Assembly: GCA_023091665.1 (NCBI GenBank)
Contig: JALJCQ010000006.1
Span: forward strand, 930,001-994,000
From: Pythium myriotylum
Taxonomy: Eukaryota; Oomycota; Peronosporomycetes; Pythiales; Pythiaceae
Length of the DNA stretch: 64,000 nt
Direction of reading: 5' to 3'
Translations under genes and position numbers: made by a program
Part shown: positions 52,391 to 63,225 of the stretch, in pieces
Layout: each line of letters opens with the position of its first letter
Position numbering within the stretch: position 1 is the stretch's first letter
Notes under the pieces: generated by a model
Told to the model about the DNA's origin: nothing
The model's input: the letters and a program-made list of their open reading frames with translations, nothing else
Databases searched by the model: none

Positions 52391-53332
52391 GGCTGGGTCT
52401 TCGGGTCCATGCAAGGCCGCCGCTGGGTGGTCGTCTCGCTGCGTCTCTCTCGCTCCGCTGGTTTGACGCCCGAAGGAAGGCTTGTGCGCTGGGTCGCCGG
52501 TCGCGAAATGCCTCCAGACTCTCCACGACCGCTCGTGTCTTTGTGATTGCTCTCCCTCCCTTGCTGAACGGTTGTCGCTTGAAGCCGATTGATGACAAAA
52601 GTCCCTGGCAAGGTCGTATCACATGTCACAGGTAGCGCTCGCCCCGCAAGTTTATCGAAGGTCTCAGTTCCATGGATACTGACTGATTGGGCAGGATCAG
52701 GCCGTGGTACGTGGGCTCAGAACGCGTGGCGTACTCGCGATGGGAGGTCCTGCGAGGCTGAGTCGAAGCCAGTGCGACACTCAGAGAATGAGTCTCGTCA
52801 TCGTGGTGCAACTGACGTGGTCCGAGCCCCAGAATGTTCTTCTGGTGGTGTCTGTGCCGACCACTCGTTCGGTTGAGCGAGGCGTTTTGTCAATTCGCAC
52901 CGGGAGAGCGGGAGATGGACATGCTGCTCACGACAATCGTACCAGCCATGTACATGTACACGGCCGCTCGATTGCTCCCCCGTAAATGGAGGAGGCTGGA
53001 AGAGTTGACTCGCTAATTCGCTTCAAGGAGTCAGCATTGAAACTGGTCCATTTTTTAGTGGGAGGTGACACCATTGGCCGACTTGGTGGCTGACAATCGC
53101 CTCTTAATCAATCTTCCGGGACGTGACGAGCTGAGAACTTTGACTCTAATGACGATACTGAGGTAGTAGTAGTGAGTTCCTTCCCCGAAGACTTGGTTGA
53201 ACGGGAGTTGAAGACTATTGAAAAGGAGAACAGGACCTTCGATTGATTACAGTACGACGACTCCTCTTGAGGAGCATTCTATTCCCCACGATAGTTTACA
53301 GAGGCACACCTACGAACTACGACTGCTCACAT
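52391..53332. other. Spacer between MYB paralogues
   Basis: No gene seen. Confidence 0.5.
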
Positions 53333-54016
53333 CTACACGGTGCACTTGCGGGTCTTCATCTGGGACGCACCCTCGACGAACGGACTGTCCTCGAAGGGCT
53401 TGAGCAGATCCTCAAACTGCCACTCACTCCAGTCCTGGTAGGCGTTCGAGTACGTGCGTGGCTCGACAGGGTCCACATCGACCATAAGGTGCATGAAGGT
53501 CGCATCGTTGGCAATGTCCTCCGTCATCTCCTCCCACTCCTCAGACGAGACCCCGGCGAGCTTTAGACCCACAAAGTTGGGTGGCGACTCGGGTGCGTCC
53601 GAGGCGTCCGAGGTCTCTGGCGACTGCGGAACAGAGCTCTCGTCTCCGCTGTCATCACCGCTGCTCTCTTCCTCGTCTTCCTCCTCATCGCTGCGCTTAG
53701 CGTTGCGCTTGCCGGTTGTGAGCACCCGCTGCGCGTAGCGGACGATGCACTTGTGCGTGAACTGGTCGAGCGTGGTCTCATCAACACGATGCTCCGGACG
53801 CTTGAGCTTGGTCTTGCGCTTTCGGAGGCCTCGCTGGTGACGCATGAGCTTCTGCTGGTACTTCTGTGCGTGGGTCTGCACCTGCTTGATGGAGCGAGTG
53901 CCGACATGGTCCGTGATGAGCTTCCAGGGACCGCACGGGTAGAGGGCCATGGCCTCAATGAATCGCTCGTGCTCCGGCACGGACCAGACTCCGCGGACTT
54001 CACGAGCACGTGGCAT
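53333..54016 (-). CDS. SHAQKYF-type MYB transcription factor
   Basis: A 227-residue paralogue starting MPRAREVRGVWSVPEHERF. Repeat, basic block and FTHKCIVRYAQRV are conserved with its neighbours. It has an extra acidic insert (SDEEEDEEESSGDDSGDESS) typical of activation domains. It retains both C-terminal motifs, VGLKLAGVSSEEWEEM and WSEWQFEDLLKP, and the last residues (KCTV) match the ECTV end of the 50158 copy. The ATG at 54016 is preferred; the frame is open to 54226 but that extension lacks conservation with the paralogues. Confidence 0.92.
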   Translation of the reverse strand: MPRAREVRGVWSVPEHERFIEAMALYPCGPWKLITDHVGTRSIKQVQTHAQKYQQKLMRHQRGLRKRKTKLKRPEHRVDETTLDQFTHKCIVRYAQRVLTTGKRNAKRSDEEEDEEESSGDDSGDESSVPQSPETSDASDAPESPPNFVGLKLAGVSSEEWEEMTEDIANDATFMHLMVDVDPVEPRTYSNAYQDWSEWQFEDLLKPFEDSPFVEGASQMKTRKCTV

Positions 54017-56769
54017 GACGGCGTTTGACAGAGCGAGGCGGGTGGGCTGCGCGGGTGGCGTCGAATTGGCGAGTGACGTCCGTTCTGTGGTGAGACCTCC
54101 GAACACGCGAGTCGCGGCAAAACCGGTGCAGTGACGTCGCTCCGCTTCCGAGTTGTGGAGGCGTACTGTACGGACGCCGGATTTGATGATCCCGGTGCGG
54201 CTGCGCCAACCAAACATAAACTTCACGAAGCGAGGTGCTCAAAACAGAAAGCCAATGGGCGAGATGACCTGGCAAGGAATTCGTTCGATCTTTTCTGGGC
54301 CTCTGTCAGAACTAGAGCACAGTAGGTGGCACTGCGATTGGCGAAGTGGAGAGTGGGAGGATGGGCGACGTGCATACTGGATTCTGCAAATTTGACATTC
54401 ACGGAAAAAGGCGGCTCAACATACAGCCACCCCGTGGTCCAAGCGCCAAGGGGATGGGCCGAGATCCCAGTGACACTTCAGCCATAGGAGGAGTCGGAGG
54501 CACGAAGCGGAGGCCGTGACAGAGGCGACGTCACGACTCCCGTTTCGCCGACGTTGAACACCAAGCACCAAGTTGAAGACTCCTGGATTTCTCGTGACTG
54601 AAGTGGTCATCCGACACTGAAGATTGCAAAGAACGCCTGCTGAAAACTGAAGGAACGCAGTGGCACGTTTAAAAGAGTCGCGAGATAGCCAGGTCACGGG
54701 AACAGAAAGATTCAAACGTGGATTCATAATTTTTTTTTACATTCCCCATTCCTCTGGACCGGGTAGTCAGTCACCCTGGCGAGATTTCGAGGCGGTGATG
54801 AGGATTCTGTTGGTCCCATTTTCGAGAAGAGATCACAACCACGGAGGAGAAATCGCGCCACAACCAACTGACTGATTATGTACAAACGCAAGGCTCCAGC
54901 GAGACGCGACAGTGAGTAGGGGTGAAGTTGAGCAGCTCATCAATCGACAAGATGGCTACATCCTGGGGGTGGGATCTCCAGGAGCGGGAGCCAGATCTTG
55001 CATCACTGTTGTTCGGTTCAGATCGCCGCGAAGTCTGTTTGGTCGCATTCTGTGGATGGCACAACCATAATTCGAGTCATTTTATCAGAGTGCGTAATCT
55101 TTCGTAAAATATGATTCCACGATTATTTTGCACTCGTTGAAGCCACAATCGATGGGGAACGAGCTCTAAATTTCCCAACATTCCACTCTATTTCCAGTTG
55201 TGGATGGGAATGCACGACAGCCCTCTGCTTGTATCCACAAAGACGCGGCACCAGGCAGGAGGCCTTGTTCGGTCCAAAGTCACAATTGCTGAGGCAGCTT
55301 GTGGCCACCTGTCTGCCAACTTGAGAACCCTTCAAAGCGCTATTTTGACAAGATTGCGCTCGCACCAGACGCGGCTTCAGGTGGCACCAGCTCACCACGT
55401 GGCCGCGTTCTGGTGCTGCTTCCAGACACTTTCTGGTGCAGCTGCGGCATGGAAATCTCGCACCAGCATAGCTCTTGCGTTCAACTTTGGTCATCGTCCG
55501 GTGCAGTGCCATCCACGCGATCGCATGGCATGGAATGGAAGGAGCTGCACTTGTTGGGGATGAGCAACACCCCTCGAATGGTCACGCATCAGCAGAGACG
55601 GCGATGGGGCACGGTCGCCAGTTCAGGAACGAAGATGGATTCATCTGCAGAAGCCAGTCGCAGGTGCCTGTGGACGACGCGAAGCGATCCGAGTGACAGT
55701 GGCGACGTCACAGGTCCGCCTTCCCGGGTCAGTCAAGTTGAAGACCCAAGCAACCATCCCCGACACGTGTTCCGTTCCTGCGGTTTCACATCCTACCGTA
55801 CTAGCCAGAGTCAATGATCGTTACGGCGGCGCGTCACCGAGCCGCGCTCGAAGCCTCCGCGTCGGCCTATCAAAACGCCAGAGAGCTGTTTCACGGCTGT
55901 CACACGCAATGCAATGCATGCTGAGGCTCATGAGAGGGCACCGGAGTAGACAGTTCGTCAAACCACGTTGAACAAGAAGGCATTCGGTCGCGACGGCCCA
56001 CGCAAGAGCGTCGGCAGTCCCACTTCAAGGTGTCAAGCACCGGCATGGAGGGGCTAAACCTCGAGACCAGCCCACGAGATCGTTTCCCGATCAGAGCGCT
56101 GCCTGCGTCGCCAGCTCCTCAGACCAGACGCGACGGGGCCAGTGCCGTGCTACGCGAAACGCGCCACTCGTGAACAGGTGCAGTCGCACGACGTCGAAGA
56201 TGGAGCTCAAGTGCCATCCCAACATGGCTACATTGGCACGGCTATGCACGGAGAACACGGGAGTTAATGCACTATGTCACTAGGTTGGGCTTGTTGGAAC
56301 CAAAATGTAATATTACAAGATACCTCTACGCTGGTGAATGCGCAAACGGTGAGGTGGTACGAGTGTGTCGGTAGTGCACCCTCCATGAGCTGCTCGAGAG
56401 GTGGAGTTGAGAACGGGGCCTTGATCTGCCACAGCGTCTGGATCGGCTCCAAAATGGCCCAAAATGGAAGAAATCCTGACGGCTTCTGCCACAATCGTCT
56501 ACGTTTTGTCGAAGAATACGCAGAATCCAAACGGAAACAAAATCCTCACCTTCTACTCCACGCCTTCGTTTCGGTTCAGTAATGCCTGGAGCTGGATGAC
56601 CCAGCTTCGCTCAATGTTTCGAGGAGCACCTTCATTGAGCACGGGCGATCAGTTCGCAGGCCCCTATCTGAATTCTTGCGGAGTTGTCAAGGACCGAACG
56701 TCGTTGGCACTCCAGTTCAGTCTTACCCCTCTCCGGTGTTTCCGCTCTTTGAATCTGAATCTGACATAT

Positions 56770-56801
56770 GTATTGCTCTTGTGTGCACACAAGAGCAATA
56801 C
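56770..56801. repeat. Perfect 32-bp palindrome
   Basis: Arms GTATTGCTCTTGTGTG and its exact complement, with no central base. Confidence 0.96.
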
Positions 56802-56978
56802 TTCGAATTATGTGGTGGCTTCTTCTGCAACTTGGAGAGGAACTAGCGCGTGAGCTGGTGTGGTGCAGTGCGTACGCTACGCTCAGTGGAGCCCTTCTTC
56901 ATGCCGGCAATGGTTCCTCCATTTGGAGGCAAAGGTTAAGGCTTGCCCGGCTTGGATTTTGGTTCACCAATGAGGATG

Positions 56979-56990
56979 CCCCCCCCCCCC
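56979..56990. repeat. Poly-C tract (12 C)
   Basis: Twelve consecutive C in the gene-poor region. Confidence 0.85.
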
Positions 56991-58078
56991 TGCCATGCCC
57001 CGAATGCCAAGGATGATAAAGCCTAGGTCTTTGGCAAGGTCGAAACTCGGTCAGAACCGAGAACGCTATGTTCAAAATATGGGACTTGACCCCATTCACC
57101 ACAGTAAACTCTTTCAAGAAGAACGTGTGGTTGTGGTGGATCTTTGCCACGCTGTAGGTTGCGTGCCAGCAGACTCCTCTCGAGGCTATGTTTCTAGTCC
57201 AGAAGTAGTATAGCGAGCTCACCGGTCAGGCGACGACCTTCAGCAGTTGTCTGAACAAGCAAGCTTGGGGGAGTCTTCAAAATGCATCCTGCCAACGCTA
57301 TTTATACGCTATGGATTCCGGTCCAGGTTAGCCACAGACACGTCACAACTACTCAGCCCCACTCGAAGCCTACAGTGCTCTCATCCTTTGATGATGATGA
57401 TGACGATGATGGCGATCAGGGCTCCGCAAAACAACATTGTGATTAAAATATTGTCAAGATTGTCCGCCACAATGATTCATTGTGCCAGGATCCCAGTCTT
57501 TTGAACGGATTGCTTAGGCAATATATCGTACTCCCATCATGCAATCTCCGATGCGGATGATTTCTGAGGGACCCTCCTCCAAGTGGGTTCGAGATAGAGA
57601 TGGAGGCCCCCGTTGCGAATGCTCTTACGACGGTCGTGTAGCTCTTCTTTTCGCTGGTGAAGCTCATTCTCGGGTACCCGCGGAAGTCGGGGAAGGTCGA
57701 TGACCTGGAGTTTGTGATGTTCTTGAAGTTGAACTGGGATCTCGTGACCCTTGGCGTGGTTTCCGATGCCATCGTCCGCCCCAAAAGCGCTTAAAAAAGA
57801 CGAAGCCAACGTGGAATAACAAGGGAAAGCGTTCCTGAATCGCGTCCCTGTATGCATACCCCATACTTAACACAATTGATTGCAATGATGTTCTGAAAGT
57901 ATTGTGATAGTGCAATGATTGGTTGTCTCGTCCTCCGAAAGGACAATTGTCAAATAACACATATTTGTCATCGGAGCTTGGTGAACAGTGGGTGCCGACG
58001 AAAGAAGAGTCAATGGGGCTGCTGTGTCTTGGCAACCGCGGACGTAGGGCGTTGGCTAGCAGTAGTTGATATGGCCTG

Positions 58079-58127
58079 GGTGGTTTACTGGGTGGTGGAT
58101 TTCAAATCCACCACCCAGTGAACCACC
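58079..58127. repeat. Near-perfect 49-bp palindrome
   Basis: Arms of 24 bp around one central C, with a single mismatch. Directly abuts the next inverted repeat at 58128. Confidence 0.96.
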
Positions 58128-58200
58128 AATCTAAGCATGGACTCACGTCACAGTGCCCAAATCCAGGATGGGCACTGTGACGTGAGTCCATGCTTAGATT
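58128..58200. repeat. Perfect 32-bp inverted repeat, 9-nt loop
   Basis: Left arm 58128-58159, right arm 58169-58200, no mismatch. The arms begin AATCTAAGCATGGACTCACG. Not coding. Confidence 0.97.
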
Positions 58201-58864
58201 GACAATTGTATCAGCCATCTGGTGTGCACAAACGCTATGGATCCACTCGTGGATGCCAAAGAGATCAGCAAGCCGACACGTGCTGACCAGCACTTCTGGC
58301 TTGCGCAGCGGTCGGTGCTCTCAAAATTGACGCAGAATGAGGCGACGACTTCGAGCGAGGAGTGCCAAGCGACTGAGTGGCTCGCAGCACAACAATCAAT
58401 CGATGAGTCCACGACGTCCGAGCTCTGACACGATCGATGGGAAACAATGGACCACACATCGGTGCACACTTCACCCATGCTAACGTACTCGAAGCCAGCT
58501 CGGTCCCTACACGCTACTCAGATCATCGCGTTGAGCTCTAGCAAGATGGGCACATCGATTTTTTGGATTTACAGCGATCAACTCGATTAACTTCACGCCG
58601 CAGCCAGCACGGGTGGCACTTAGTTTAAAGTCATCGAGTGACGCACTTCCGCTAGCACTATTAGTGTGGTGGAAGATGTTCACAGGTGAATATCACGCCT
58701 CAATTAGCGCATCAGCTCGCTCGAGCCCTCACTCGTCTTGATCTATGATGACCAATTCTGGCTAGTGATCACAAATAGCTCGCTTGCGTGTTGGATATTA
58801 TGTTGCACAGGTTGGTTGCAGTATTCAAGAAGCTACGTTGCCTTGGATCGTAGCTGAGGGACCA

Positions 58865-58888
58865 ATACAACTTCAAACGAAGTTGTAT
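58865..58888. repeat. Hairpin, perfect 10-bp arms
   Basis: ATACAACTTC and GAAGTTGTAT around AAAC. Confidence 0.9.
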
Positions 58889-58890
58889 CG

Positions 58891-58911
58891 AATTTGCAAA
58901 ATTTGCAAATT
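58891..58911. repeat. Perfect 21-bp palindrome
   Basis: AATTTGCAAA and its complement around one central A. Confidence 0.9.
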
Positions 58912-58979
58912 GGTGAAGTGAGGGATTGCGCACCCATATCAAACATTCGAAATGGGTGTGCAATCCCTCGCTTCACCAA
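58910..58979. repeat. Inverted repeat, 28-bp arms with two mismatches
   Basis: Left arm 58910-58937, right arm 58952-58979, 14-nt loop. It ends 11 bp before the first Crypton copy. Confidence 0.95.
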
Positions 58980-59212
58980 GAAGAACCAATACATTACCGG
59001 CCATTTGCAACCAAGGTTGTATTTCTGAAAATCCGGCGATTTGATTGGCTGTGGTCACGGTACCAACACGTGGTTGTGCTTGAACTGTGCTCTGAAGTGC
59101 AGTTCGGGTTGCAACTTTCGTTGCATCGAGCGTGTGATTCTGCGCCACGGATTGCAACCGCGCGCTATACAACACGCGCACAGCGGGTTGCACAAATCGC
59201 CGCGCCGAGAAA

Positions 59213-61074
59213 ATGGATCCGCATCGATACAAGTCCTGCCTCGTCCAGTTCATGTCGTACCGGGATGGAAAGCGGTACGACAAGGACTCGGTATTCACGC
59301 AAGCGCAGCTGCTCTCTATCATTCCCGATGGTCTAAGCAAGTGGTTCAATTACCGCGCGTACCATTCACCATCACCGGACGAGTCGATGAAGCCCGTCCA
59401 CGCTCGTGCTTCCTCGATTGAGTTCGCGAAGAAGGCCATTTCATCGTTCATGCCGCGTCAACGAGTGGCATGGGATTCGGTGCGACAGGAAGGCAACCCA
59501 ACCCGCTCTGATGAAGTGAACAAATTGATCAAGAAGATAAAAAATCAGAGGTGCGGAAGGAAGGAGCGCCGACGTCAACCAGGCGACCGATCGAGTATGA
59601 TGAATTTATGTCCATGCTCACCTTGCTTCACGATCCAACTTCCAAGCCGTACATTCGCTACAAAGTCTCAAGCGTTCTTACAATGCAATGGCATCTTATG
59701 GCGCGGATCGACGACATGATCAAGCTCAAGTTCGCTAACCTATCCCCGAGTCAGAACGACAATGGCACAATTACGTGTCAAATGCGCTGGTCCAAGAATA
59801 TCACTGAAGAACGTGATGCTCCGACGCAGATTGTGTTCGGAAGTCTTGATCCCCGCGTCTGCCCGCTACTCAATCTCGCAATCTACATCGAGACGACGGC
59901 GAGCATTGCTAGCTCTGATTTTGTATTTGGAAATCCCAACGATGGAGATCGAGTAGTACGTCGGGTACTCAGTGGTTTACTTAAGGATGATCGTTTCCAG
60001 AGTGCCAAGAGTGGTGGGATAGGGACACACAGTCTACGCAAGGGAGCGGCAACGTACGCATCACGCTGTGGGGTTCCACAAGAGTACATCAACCGTCGAG
60101 GTCGTTGGCGCACCCGAAAGGCAGTTGTCGACATCTATATTGACAACACACTACCCTATCCAGATGCTGTTGCTGCGAGTGCGCTCGCTGATCCGCTCGG
60201 ACCGTGCTGCTACAAACTCAAGAGCGGTATTCAGAGCGTCACAGACCAGTTCCTCGTGGAGTGCGTCGGGCCAAGCACACAAGCAGTGCTGGGCGATCGT
60301 GTTGCCAAGACGTTGGCGCGGACGTTGCTGTGGGCTTCTCTTCTACCACAGGCCAGCTTCGAGTTTGAAGTACTGCCTGCATCTCTTGCTGAGCGCGTTC
60401 GTAGCTCATACATCCGTCATGGTGGCAATCCAAGCCTGAATCCTATCGAACGTGTACCACTTCACGTTGCTGGACAAGGCGACCAACTCCAGCTGATCGA
60501 GCTACGTGACAGTGTCGATGATGTCGCATGCACAGAGATCGCGGGAGGAATCAGTTCATCCGCCAGAGAGGTCACGGCGCTGCACGCGCAGTTTTTTAGT
60601 CTGAAGCGCCAAATGACAGACGTGATGAACGAGCTTCTCCGCATCAAGATGGAGATGCAGCGCCAACACCAGCGCACACATCAAGTGCTGAAGCGGATTG
60701 CACTTCAGCCAGTGACACGTCCAGTCCAGCACCTGTCTACTGACGGCGCCCATGAACCAGCTCATCCGCCGTCGAGACTGTCTCGGCGCCCAAGCAATCT
60801 GTACGAACTGTGGCACGAGTATGAGTTTGGCTTGAACGGCCAAAAGCCGGCAAAGGACTACACATCGAGCGAACGAGGTGCAAACAAGTTTGCATACTCA
60901 CGCCGGAAGGTCTTCTGGGACACAGTCTCCGGTCTAGTTCGTGCCGGCTTCACCAGCGATGTTGCCATTGACAAAGTCTACGCGGCGTATGGCAACCAGA
61001 CGTCCGTGACAGCAATTCTCGCATCCCTTCATCGAGATCGTGGACATGGTGGCCATCCATCTCTGACTGTTTGA
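59213..61074 (+). CDS. Crypton tyrosine recombinase, copy 1, in two overlapping frames
   Basis: Frame one starts at the ATG at 59213 (MDPHRYKSCLVQFM) and would stop at 59719. The rest of the protein is in the -1 frame to 61074. Joining them at 59545 gives about 620 residues. The join falls in GNPTRSDEVNKLIKKIK / SEVRKEG, which reads as one continuous core-binding region. Catalytic residues, numbered in the joined protein: R165 (LMARIDDMIKL), H273 and R276 (THSLRKGAATY), W299 (RRGRW) and Tyr309 (VVDIYIDN). A coiled coil near residues 490-535 and a C-terminal LWHEYEFGLNGQKPAKDYTS domain, like the GCR1-type DNA-binding domain of fungal Cryptons, follow. It should cut and rejoin element ends through a circular form. 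Confidence 0.85.
59539..59545 (+). promoter_or_regulatory. Candidate -1 ribosomal frameshift site A AAA AAT, copy 1
   Basis: The heptamer is in phase with the first frame (codons ATA AAA AAT), matching X XXY YYZ. A -1 slip gives AAT then TCA GAG GTG, entering the downstream recombinase frame. A weak CGCC/GGCG stem lies about 25 nt downstream. The alternative is loss of one A from a seven-A run. Confidence 0.45.
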
Positions 61075-61363
61075 ATCCAACTGCATTATTAACCAATCAA
61101 ATCACGTAGCACAGTGGGTTGCACAGCTAGCGGATATTTTGACATTACCGGCCATTTGCAACCAAGGTTGTATTTCTGAAAATCCGGCGATTTGATTGGC
61201 TGTGGTCACGGTACCAACACGTGGTTGTGCTTGAACTGTGCTCTGAAGTGCAGTTCGGGTTGCAACTTTCGTTGCATCGAGCGTGTGATTCTGCGCCACG
61301 GATTGCAACCGCGCGCTATACAACACGCGCACAGCGGGTTGCACAAATCGCCGCGCCGAGAAA

Positions 61364-63225
61364 ATGGATCCGCATCGATACAAGTCCTGCCTCGTCCAGT
61401 TCATGTCGTACCGGGATGGAAAGCGGTACGACAAGGACTCGGTATTCACGCAAGCGCAGCTGCTCTCTATCATTCCCGATGGTCTAAGCAAGTGGTTCAA
61501 TTACCGCGCGTACCATTCACCATCACCGGACGAGTCGATGAAGCCCGTCCACGCTCGTGCTTCCTCGATTGAGTTCGCGAAGAAGGCCATTTCATCGTTC
61601 ATGCCGCGTCAACGAGTGGCATGGGATTCGGTGCGACAGGAAGGCAACCCAACCCGCTCTGATGAAGTGAACAAATTGATCAAGAAGATAAAAAATCAGA
61701 GGTGCGGAAGGAAGGAGCGCCGACGTCAACCAGGCGACCGATCGAGTATGATGAATTTATGTCCATGCTCACCTTGCTTCACGATCCAACTTCCAAGCCG
61801 TACATTCGCTACAAAGTCTCAAGCGTTCTTACAATGCAATGGCATCTTATGGCGCGGATCGACGACATGATCAAGCTCAAGTTCGCTAACCTATCCCCGA
61901 GTCAGAACGACAATGGCACAATTACGTGTCAAATGCGCTGGTCCAAGAATATCACTGAAGAACGTGATGCTCCGACGCAGATTGTGTTCGGAAGTCTTGA
62001 TCCCCGCGTCTGCCCGCTACTCAATCTCGCAATCTACATCGAGACGACGGCGAGCATTGCTAGCTCTGATTTTGTATTTGGAAATCCCAACGATGGAGAT
62101 CGAGTAGTACGTCGGGTACTCAGTGGTTTACTTAAGGATGATCGTTTCCAGAGTGCCAAGAGTGGTGGGATAGGGACACACAGTCTACGCAAGGGAGCGG
62201 CAACGTACGCATCACGCTGTGGGGTTCCACAAGAGTACATCAACCGTCGAGGTCGTTGGCGCACCCGAAAGGCAGTTGTCGACATCTATATTGACAACAC
62301 ACTACCCTATCCAGATGCTGTTGCTGCGAGTGCGCTCGCTGATCCGCTCGGACCGTGCTGCTACAAACTCAAGAGCGGTATTCAGAGCGTCACAGACCAG
62401 TTCCTCGTGGAGTGCGTCGGGCCAAGCACACAAGCAGTGCTGGGCGATCGTGTTGCCAAGACGTTGGCGCGGACGGTGCTGTGGGCTTCTCTTCTACCAC
62501 AGGCCAGCTTCGAGTTTGAAGTACTGCCTGCATCTCTTGCTGAGCGCGTTCGTAGCTCATACATCCGTCATGGTGGCAATCCAAGCCTGAATCCTATCGA
62601 ACGTGTACCACTTCACGTTGCTGGACAAGGCGACCAACTCCAGCTGATCGAGCTACGTGACAGTGTCGATGATGTCGCATGCACAGAGATCGCGGGAGGA
62701 ATCAGTTCATCCGCCAGAGAGGTCACGGCGCTGCACGCGCAGTTTTTTAGTCTGAAGCGCCAAATGACAGACGTGATGAACGAGCTTCTCCGCATCAAGA
62801 TGGAGATGCAGCGCCAACACCAGCGCACACATCAAGTGCTGAAGCGGATTGCACTTCAGCCAGTGACACGTCCAGTCCAGCACCTGTCTACTGACGGCGC
62901 CCATGAACCAGCTCATCCGCCGTCGAGACTGTCTCGGCGCCCAAGCAATCTGTACGAACTGTGGCACGAGTATGAGTTTGGCTTGAACGGCCAAAAGCCG
63001 GCAAAGGACTACACATCGAGCGAACGAGGTGCAAACAAGTTTGCATACTCACGCCGGAAGGTCTTCTGGGACACAGTCTCCGGTCTAGTTCGTGCCGGCT
63101 TCACCAGCGATGTTGCCATTGACAAAGTCTACGCGGCGTATGGCAACCAGACGTCCGTGACAGCAATTCTCGCATCCCTTCATCGAGATCGTGGACATGG
63201 TGGCCATCCATCTCTGACTGTTTGA
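61364..63225 (+). CDS. Crypton tyrosine recombinase, copy 2, in two overlapping frames
   Basis: Same structure as copy 1. Frame one runs from the ATG at 61364; the -1 frame ends at 63225; the join point is 61696. All catalytic residues are kept, and a conservative Leu to Val change is the only difference seen. The frame split is the same as in copy 1, so it predates the duplication. Confidence 0.85.
61690..61696 (+). promoter_or_regulatory. Candidate -1 frameshift site A AAA AAT, copy 2
   Basis: Identical heptamer and phase to copy 1. Confidence 0.45.

Larger units (their letters stand above)
54017..58990. other. 5-kb region without recognisable genes, palindrome-rich at its right end
   Basis: Short open frames only, none with convincing family character. 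Contains a C12 tract (56979-56990) and a dense series of palindromes from 56770 to the edge of the Crypton array. Confidence 0.55.
58991..61141 (+). mobile_element. Crypton (tyrosine-recombinase DNA transposon), tandem copy 1
   Basis: First of three head-to-tail copies with a period of exactly 2151 bp. The left boundary is set where copies 1 and 2 become identical (ACATTACCGG at 58991 and 61142) while the preceding bases differ. The element encodes a single tyrosine recombinase with a putative C-terminal DNA-binding domain and no transposase, reverse transcriptase or long terminal inverted repeats, the make-up of Cryptons. Subterminal features: an 11-bp inverted repeat GATTTGATTGG (59038-59048 with 61093-61103), a 16-bp direct repeat CACAGCGGGTTGCACA (59179-59194, 61110-61125, one mismatch) and repeated GGTTGCA words. 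Confidence 0.88.

Noticed and set aside
55299..55817. 172-codon plus-strand frame in the gene-poor region
   Set aside because: No family resemblance and three overlapping frames of similar quality.
58079..58979. CRISPR-like array
   Set aside because: The repeats are palindromes of different sequence, not one direct repeat with spacers, and the genome is eukaryotic.
59480..59550. A 71-nt intron joining the two Crypton frames (GTGCGA to ATCAGAG)
   Set aside because: It fits by length and phase, but would remove the GNPTRSDEVN region, which reads on smoothly into the second frame and looks like part of the recombinase. A frameshift or one-base loss explains the split better. RNA-seq would decide.
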